Positions 6,659-10,301 of a stretch of 10,301 nt of DNA are shown piece by piece. The stretch is from NCBI GenBank assembly GCA_949538655.1, contig CATISE010000088.1, positions 1 to 10,301 on the forward strand. Direction: 5' to 3'. The notes under the pieces are model-generated. The model did no database searches. It was not told the DNA's origin and saw only the letters and a program-made list of their open reading frames with translations. The stretch's first letter is position 1. Each line of letters opens with the position of its first letter. The DNA is from Marine Group II euryarchaeote MED-G33. GTDB taxonomy: Archaea > Thermoplasmatota > Poseidoniia > Poseidoniales > Thalassarchaeaceae. The position numbers were made by a program, and so were the translations under genes.

Positions 6659-7260
6659 AAAGTGGATTCCCATTCGGTAACATCTTGCATGGTTTCCCAT
6701 GTTTCATCATCCATAGTGCCGCGAATCTTGAGAACTTCTCGCGAAAGGAGCCAGTAAATTAGAGCCAAACTTTGCTTACCCTTGTTGTTTGCAGGGAGGC
6801 ACAAGTCAACATTTCGGAGGTTGTTGTTCGCATCACAGACTGCAACAACCGGCAACCCAGTGCTAACTGCTTCCGAAAGGGATTGTTGGTCGGCCTGAGG
6901 GTCTGTTACGACAATGAGTTCAGGTTCGATGTAAGTGCGCAGTCGTGGGTTGGTCAGTGTTCCAGGGATGAAGCGCCCCACGATGTGCATTGCGCCAATC
7001 GCTTGAGCAAACTTTCGTGCAGGTCGCTGTCCATACTGCCGTGCACTCACAACGAGGATGCGACTTGGATCAAAGCGATTGAGGAATTGTGAAACGACTC
7101 TCATCCGAGCGTCAGTTTGCTCCAAATCAATCAAGTGCAGACCTGTTCCATCAGAATCATCACTGAGGAAAGGTTTCATGTCTGCACTCTTCTGAAGAGC
7201 ACCGATGTTTACCTTGTGAACCAGATAGGTTTCCTGAGGTAGCAGCATTGATTCGGTCAT
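6655..7260 (-). CDS. rpsB: Small-subunit ribosomal protein uS2 (archaeal S2)
   Basis: 201 residues from ATG 7260, matching the usual archaeal uS2 length near 200. Characteristic motifs run in order: LLPQETYLVHKVNIGALQK (6-24, normally HIG), DMKPF at 27-31, ILVVSARQYGQRPARKFA at 68-85, GRFIPGTLTNP at 95-105, VVTDPQADQQSLSEA at 117-131, and NNKGKQSLALIYWLLSREVL at 158-177. The C-terminus is short and acidic, without the extension of eukaryotic SA. The protein binds 16S rRNA at the head/body junction of the 30S subunit. The frame stays open to a GTG at 7320, but that adds 20 residues foreign to the family; GAGG at 7268-7271 with seven-base spacing supports 7260. In many euryarchaea this gene follows rpoN/rpoK and enolase; here a nuclease gene is divergent upstream and a tRNA-modifying enzyme follows. 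Confidence 0.95.
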   Translation of the reverse strand: MTESMLLPQETYLVHKVNIGALQKSADMKPFLSDDSDGTGLHLIDLEQTDARMRVVSQFLNRFDPSRILVVSARQYGQRPARKFAQAIGAMHIVGRFIPGTLTNPRLRTYIEPELIVVTDPQADQQSLSEAVSTGLPVVAVCDANNNLRNVDLCLPANNKGKQSLALIYWLLSREVLKIRGTMDDETWETMQDVTEWESTF

Positions 7261-7411
7261 TTCGAAGCCTCGTGCGGCCTCGCCACCCACCCTCTCTTCA
7301 TAACCGCTTCGCTCTCGCACGCGAGATTTTCAGACGCAGTATCCCGAATAGAGGCATTTACCAAATCTCCAACTTACAGGCGAGACAGGGCTGGAAAACG
7401 CTTAACTTTCA
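7261..7411. promoter_or_regulatory. Divergent intergenic region between uS2 and the membrane nuclease
   Basis: 151 bases serving both genes. The clearest structure is TCTCGC-AC-GCGAGA at 7313-7326, a perfect dyad with six-base arms about 55 bases upstream of the uS2 ATG. It could be an operator, or a leader structure if the uS2 transcript begins further up. GAGG at 7268-7271 (minus strand) is the uS2 ribosome site. I find no convincing TATA box on either strand. Confidence 0.35.
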
Positions 7412-8644
7412 GTGGACTCCGATTCAATCATGGGCGAGACTCAATCGGTGGAAGCCGCCCTAGACCTTTCAGGTGCCATCACACAAGGAGAGCGCCGCGA
7501 GGATGGGTATTGGAAGAATGTCAAAGGTGAACCCCTGCCGGTATCAGCATCCGATTTAGAGAGGCACACATATTGCCCAGTCTCCTGGCAATTGTCGAAA
7601 GCAGGAGTCAGCGGAGAGGGTGAAGCATTGCAGAAAGGGATGCGAGAACATGACCGTATTCACAAGAAGATGTTGGATTACAAAAACTCTGAAGCTAAGG
7701 CATCTCAAGAACTTGTAATTTGGACTTGGTGGATTACTGTTGTTTGTGCCCTTTCCGCTGATTCGGCTGCATTCTTCTTTGTAAATGAAGGGACTATTTC
7801 TGAAGATTTCATCCAAAATGTAGGCCGCTACCTCATCGTTTTAGCAGCAGTTTGGTTGTTGTTGGCGATCATGCTCATTTCTTTACCATGGCGCAGATGG
7901 TTGGGTAAACCCTTTGGATTGGCACAACCCCCTGAAATCGATGCAAGTGGGTTAACGGAAAACGTTGAAGGCTCCAACATTGGAAGTTTGGATGCAAGTG
8001 GAATCGGGGAAGGTGGTGTAACCGAGTTTCGATTACTCGTAGCATCAATTGCTGTTGCTTTACATGGTTTGGCAATCTATTGGGCGGAAAACAGAACTGT
8101 TCTGACATTCGCCCTGATTGTATTCACATTGGCTTGGTTGCTATTCTCTGCATGGCAATTGCATCGAGTGTTGATCAAAGATCGAGAGGCATTGGATGCA
8201 AAGAAAGAAGCGGGGTTGTCTGAGTCTGAAGAATTGGCATATAGTGACGATTCAAATCAGGCAGCCTTACTCATCGATGAAGACATTGGACTCCGCGGTC
8301 GACCCGATCAAATCGTCAAGATTGACAACCAATTCATCCCTGTTGAACAGAAAACTGGGAAAATACCGGTTCACCCGCATGATAGTCATCGAATGCAATT
8401 GCTAGCATATCTCCATCTCGTGAGCAAAACAACGAACTCTGAACCAGAATATGGAATTCTTCGCTATGGCGGAGATTCACTGTTCACAGTCGCATGGGAT
8501 CAAACTGGAAAAACTGATCTTTATCAATCAATTCAGGAAATTCAACGTCTCATGGTTGAAGGTGGAGCGAAGAGGAATCATGAGAGAGAAGGGAAATGCC
8601 GGAATTGTTCACGTCTAGCGAGTTGCCCTCAGAGTTTGATTTGA
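7412..8644 (+). CDS. Membrane-embedded Cas4/RecB-like PD-(D/E)XK nuclease
   Basis: 410 residues. The elements of a Cas4-type iron-sulfur nuclease are present but split. Residues 46-64 (SASDLERHTYCPVSWQLSK) give the N-terminal Cys C55, and GMREHDRIHK (76-85) resembles motif I with H80/H84. The core follows at 291-340: GRPD with D299, VEQKTG with E312 and K314, and HRMQLLAYLHL with Q329 and Y333. The C-terminal C-x2-C-x5-C (C396, C399, C405) would complete a [4Fe-4S] cluster with C55. Between motif I and the core are four predicted membrane helices, about 101-124, 138-160, 206-225 and 230-250. An even number keeps C55 and the core on one side; positive residues after helices 2 and 4 place that side in the cytoplasm. 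The linker at 172-202 is Gly/Ser/Asp-rich with DASGL and DASGI. Family members are 5' or 3' DNA exonucleases; substrate is unknown. No cas gene or CRISPR is nearby. Start is GTG 7412 or ATG 7430. Confidence 0.85.
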   Translation: MDSDSIMGETQSVEAALDLSGAITQGERREDGYWKNVKGEPLPVSASDLERHTYCPVSWQLSKAGVSGEGEALQKGMREHDRIHKKMLDYKNSEAKASQELVIWTWWITVVCALSADSAAFFFVNEGTISEDFIQNVGRYLIVLAAVWLLLAIMLISLPWRRWLGKPFGLAQPPEIDASGLTENVEGSNIGSLDASGIGEGGVTEFRLLVASIAVALHGLAIYWAENRTVLTFALIVFTLAWLLFSAWQLHRVLIKDREALDAKKEAGLSESEELAYSDDSNQAALLIDEDIGLRGRPDQIVKIDNQFIPVEQKTGKIPVHPHDSHRMQLLAYLHLVSKTTNSEPEYGILRYGGDSLFTVAWDQTGKTDLYQSIQEIQRLMVEGGAKRNHEREGKCRNCSRLASCPQSLI

Positions 8645-8656
8645 TTACTCAAATTC
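8632..8656. terminator. Imperfect stem-loop across two abutting stop codons
   Basis: GAGTTTGA (8632-8639) and TCAAATTC (8649-8656) pair with one G-T wobble and a nine-base loop. The loop holds both stops: TGA of the nuclease (8642-8644) and TAA of the convergent lipoprotein (8645-8647). It may serve as a shared 3'-end element; the plus-strand RNA pairs better than the minus. Confidence 0.35.
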
Positions 8657-9280
8657 AATTGTAGGCGTGCATTTCTCAAAATCGTCATCAGGGAAGGCCA
8701 AGCAAGGGCGGATGACGGTGACGACCAGAGTCCACGAATCCTGATCGTCAACAATCGTTAGGCCTGTGTTCCAACCTGTGCCTCGTCCATCGACCGTGAG
8801 GCTCCAGACTCCACTATCAAACGGATTTTCATTTCGATCTAATTCGATTCTTTCAGGCTCATAAGAACCGTTGTCGGCCATGACATCGTATATTGGATTG
8901 GATTCATCACAGTTGATTGGATTCCCAGAACCATCGTCTTCACAAGATAGTAACTCAACTTGCACATACCGAATATCAGAGTCACCAAGGTGGTAATTCA
9001 CCGTTGTTTCAAAGTTGATGACAACGCCTTGAACAGTATCATCCACAGGAATTGGTGTGAAGAGGGTTTTCTGAGTCTGGGTTGGAAGAAGTTCTGAACC
9101 ATCGACGACGAATGTATGGGAGAGATCGTATTCCGTGGGTGTTTCCTTGACTTCAGGGAAACCTCTGGCACCTTCCATCATTTCCCGACCAAGTACGAGA
9201 GATAGACAACCAGGCATTGCCAGTGATACGAAAAGAACGGCCATGATGCCGCTCATCGTCTTCGTACGTAGGGTAGACAC
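8645..9280 (-). CDS. Secreted lipoprotein, beta-rich, unknown function
   Basis: 211 residues. The N-terminus is a classic lipoprotein signal: basic start (MSTLRTK), hydrophobic run at 11-22, then LAMPGC with C25 as the predicted lipidated cysteine, so the protein should be anchored on the outer face of the membrane. The mature part is acidic and beta-rich. Four cysteines form two equally spaced pairs, C113-x10-C124 and C193-x10-C204, which suggests two disulfides. The segment GVWSLTVDG at 157-165 and SWTLVVTV at 182-189 look like edge strands of a sandwich domain. I recognise no family. The start is GTG at 9280, fixed by GAGGAG at 9286-9291 with five-base spacing. It lies 61 bases after the zinc-ribbon membrane protein on the same strand and ends directly against the nuclease stop codon. 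Confidence 0.85.
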   Translation of the reverse strand: MSTLRTKTMSGIMAVLFVSLAMPGCLSLVLGREMMEGARGFPEVKETPTEYDLSHTFVVDGSELLPTQTQKTLFTPIPVDDTVQGVVINFETTVNYHLGDSDIRYVQVELLSCEDDGSGNPINCDESNPIYDVMADNGSYEPERIELDRNENPFDSGVWSLTVDGRGTGWNTGLTIVDDQDSWTLVVTVIRPCLAFPDDDFEKCTPTIEFE

Positions 9281-9285
9281 ACCTT

Positions 9286-9291
9286 CTCCTC
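9286..9291 (-). promoter_or_regulatory. Shine-Dalgarno of the lipoprotein gene
   Basis: Minus-strand GAGGAG, five bases before the GTG at 9280. It supports a non-ATG start that keeps the basic n-region of the signal peptide. Confidence 0.65.
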
Positions 9292-9332
9292 AACATTCGG
9301 GTGCAGGGGTTCACATTTCTGTGTGACGGCTT

Positions 9333-9350
9333 GAAGAATGCTTATTCTTC
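9333..9350. terminator. Stem-loop over the stop codon of the zinc-ribbon membrane protein
   Basis: GAAGAAT-GCTT-ATTCTTC forms perfect seven-base arms with a four-base loop; the minus-strand TAA (9342-9344) lies at the loop edge. It sits upstream of the lipoprotein gene, so it may separate or tune expression of the two. Confidence 0.45.
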
Positions 9351-10301
9351 CTTCTTACGACGACGAACGCCACGACGTTTCGGTTTGGTTTCCTCTGAAT
9401 CTGATTGGGGTGTCGGATCGGCATCTACACTAGGTTCAGACCCATCTTGGATGGTGAAATCACTACTGGCAGAGCGGACTTCATTGCCGACCACCGTGTT
9501 ATCAACCATTGCCTCGACATTTACCTCTTGTCCAGGGAGAACGCCATCTTCACCAGTGAGTTCGAATATTTGTTCACGGTAATTTGCATCGGAAGCAGTC
9601 AACTCCACATCTTCATCGGAGAGGTGTTGTCTTGATTTGACATCGCCTAGGAAGGCATCAAGGTCGTGCTCTGGCATTTCATTCATAACTTCGCTGAGGT
9701 CTGTAGTTCCAACCGTGTCCTCAGCCTCCTCATCTTCGGCAGCGATTGATTCGGCGGCGATTCGAGCTGCCTCCTTGTCATCGAAATAGGTTTCAGCCTC
9801 CGTTAGATTCTCATCCCATTCGCCTTCCCACTGTTCTTCATCGAATCCAAGATCGCCTGTATGTTGATCGAACCCTTCGGAACCTCGAACAATCTCATCT
9901 TCATCTTCTTCATCTTCTAGAGGGGCTTCATCAGCTTCGACAGGCAAGGGTTTGAATTTGCGTTCACGTCGAGTATAATGTGCCCCGAGATCTTGCTCAG
10001 CACCACAATATGGACAGTGTTCTAGCATCGAAGGGATGGTTGAATTGCATTCAGTACAATCGTGGAATTTAGCGCGGCCGACCCGCAGGTCGAAATCACA
10101 GTGTGGACAGATATCTTCATCGCCTTCAATTTCACCATCACATGCAGGACACAAGTCGTATGTTTCGCGATCTGCATCTGCCAATCCACGTCGTGTGAGA
10201 ATAACGGCTCCCACCAACGCACCCAATGCGATCAGACCCGCGATTGCAAACAGAATGATTGATGATGAATCACTACCATCTGAAATTTCGGCACCGCCAT
10301 C
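9342..10301 (-). CDS. Membrane protein with two cytoplasmic zinc ribbons and acidic tail (5' end outside window)
   Basis: The frame stays open to the right edge, giving 319 visible residues; the N-terminus is missing. The visible part starts with a Gly/Ser/Asp-rich linker (1-14, probably extracellular), then one transmembrane helix (about 15-36, IILFAIAGLIALGALVGAVIL) closed by TRR, a positive-inside stop. Next are two four-cysteine zinc ribbons, each C-x2-C-x10-C-x2-C: C51, C54, C65, C68 and C82, C85, C96, C99. They read CPAC...CPHC and CTEC...CPYCG. From about 115 the chain is long and very acidic, likely disordered apart from a segment at 225-270. It ends with a basic KPKRRGVRRRKK tail. 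Such zinc ribbons usually mediate protein or nucleic-acid contacts; the function is unknown. A TTG at 10226 could be taken as a start, but it lies inside the membrane helix and the frame continues upstream. Confidence 0.88.
   Translation of the reverse strand, partial: DGGAEISDGSDSSSIILFAIAGLIALGALVGAVILTRRGLADADRETYDLCPACDGEIEGDEDICPHCDFDLRVGRAKFHDCTECNSTIPSMLEHCPYCGAEQDLGAHYTRRERKFKPLPVEADEAPLEDEEDEDEIVRGSEGFDQHTGDLGFDEEQWEGEWDENLTEAETYFDDKEAARIAAESIAAEDEEAEDTVGTTDLSEVMNEMPEHDLDAFLGDVKSRQHLSDEDVELTASDANYREQIFELTGEDGVLPGQEVNVEAMVDNTVVGNEVRSASSDFTIQDGSEPSVDADPTPQSDSEETKPKRRGVRRRKKEE

Noticed and set aside
7261..7320. 20-residue N-terminal extension of uS2 from a GTG at 7320
   Set aside because: The extension matches nothing in the family, while ATG 7260 has a well spaced GAGG and gives normal archaeal length.
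7412..8644. Cas4-like motif as sign of a CRISPR-Cas locus
   Set aside because: No direct-repeat array and no cas1, cas2 or effector gene are present; Cas4-like nucleases also occur outside CRISPR loci.
10224..10226. TTG as start codon of the zinc-ribbon membrane protein
   Set aside because: It lies in the middle of a transmembrane helix and the frame continues with coding character to the window edge.

Overview
The window looks like a chromosomal segment from a planktonic euryarchaeon, most likely Marine Group II (Ca. Poseidoniales, Thermoplasmatota). The evidence is an archaeal-type ribosomal protein uS2, a long fatty-acid oxidation enzyme in the archaeal domain order (dehydrogenase first, crotonase second), archaeal-style winged-helix regulators, TATA-like elements, and acidic secreted or membrane proteins with Pro-Glu linkers and zinc ribbons. 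The species assignment is inference; no rRNA or tRNA gene is present. I see no insertion sequence, CRISPR array or clear sign of recent transfer.

Layout, left to right. A minus-strand gene runs off the left edge in a (Pro-Glu)n/(Ala-Glu)n hexanucleotide repeat (1-681). It is divergent from a fused 3-hydroxyacyl-CoA dehydrogenase/enoyl-CoA hydratase (776-2851). Then comes a 364-base stretch holding one good candidate small gene on the minus strand (48 codons, with TATA box and Shine-Dalgarno), a weaker 30-codon ORF overlapping it, and an operator-like promoter region. Three plus-strand winged-helix proteins follow: an HxlR-family regulator (3216-3668), a two-wHTH protein with an N-terminal hydrophobic segment (3741-4382), and a 364-residue protein with an internally duplicated wHTH (4473-5567). 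Converging on them are uS2 (rpsB, 6655-7260) and a tRNA-dihydrouridine synthase (5586-6632), arranged as a minus-strand translation-related pair.

The right part begins with a divergent plus-strand gene (7412-8644) encoding a Cas4/RecB-like PD-(D/E)XK nuclease. Its iron-sulfur cysteines and catalytic core are separated by an insertion with four predicted transmembrane helices. It abuts, stop codon to stop codon, a lipoprotein gene (8645-9280). The lipoprotein lies downstream of a membrane protein with two four-cysteine zinc ribbons (9342-10301), whose N-terminus is beyond the right edge.

The most interesting items are the membrane-embedded Cas4-like nuclease, the small gene with its divergent promoter and dyads beside the HxlR gene, and the repeated occurrence of inverted repeats that include stop codons at gene 3' ends.
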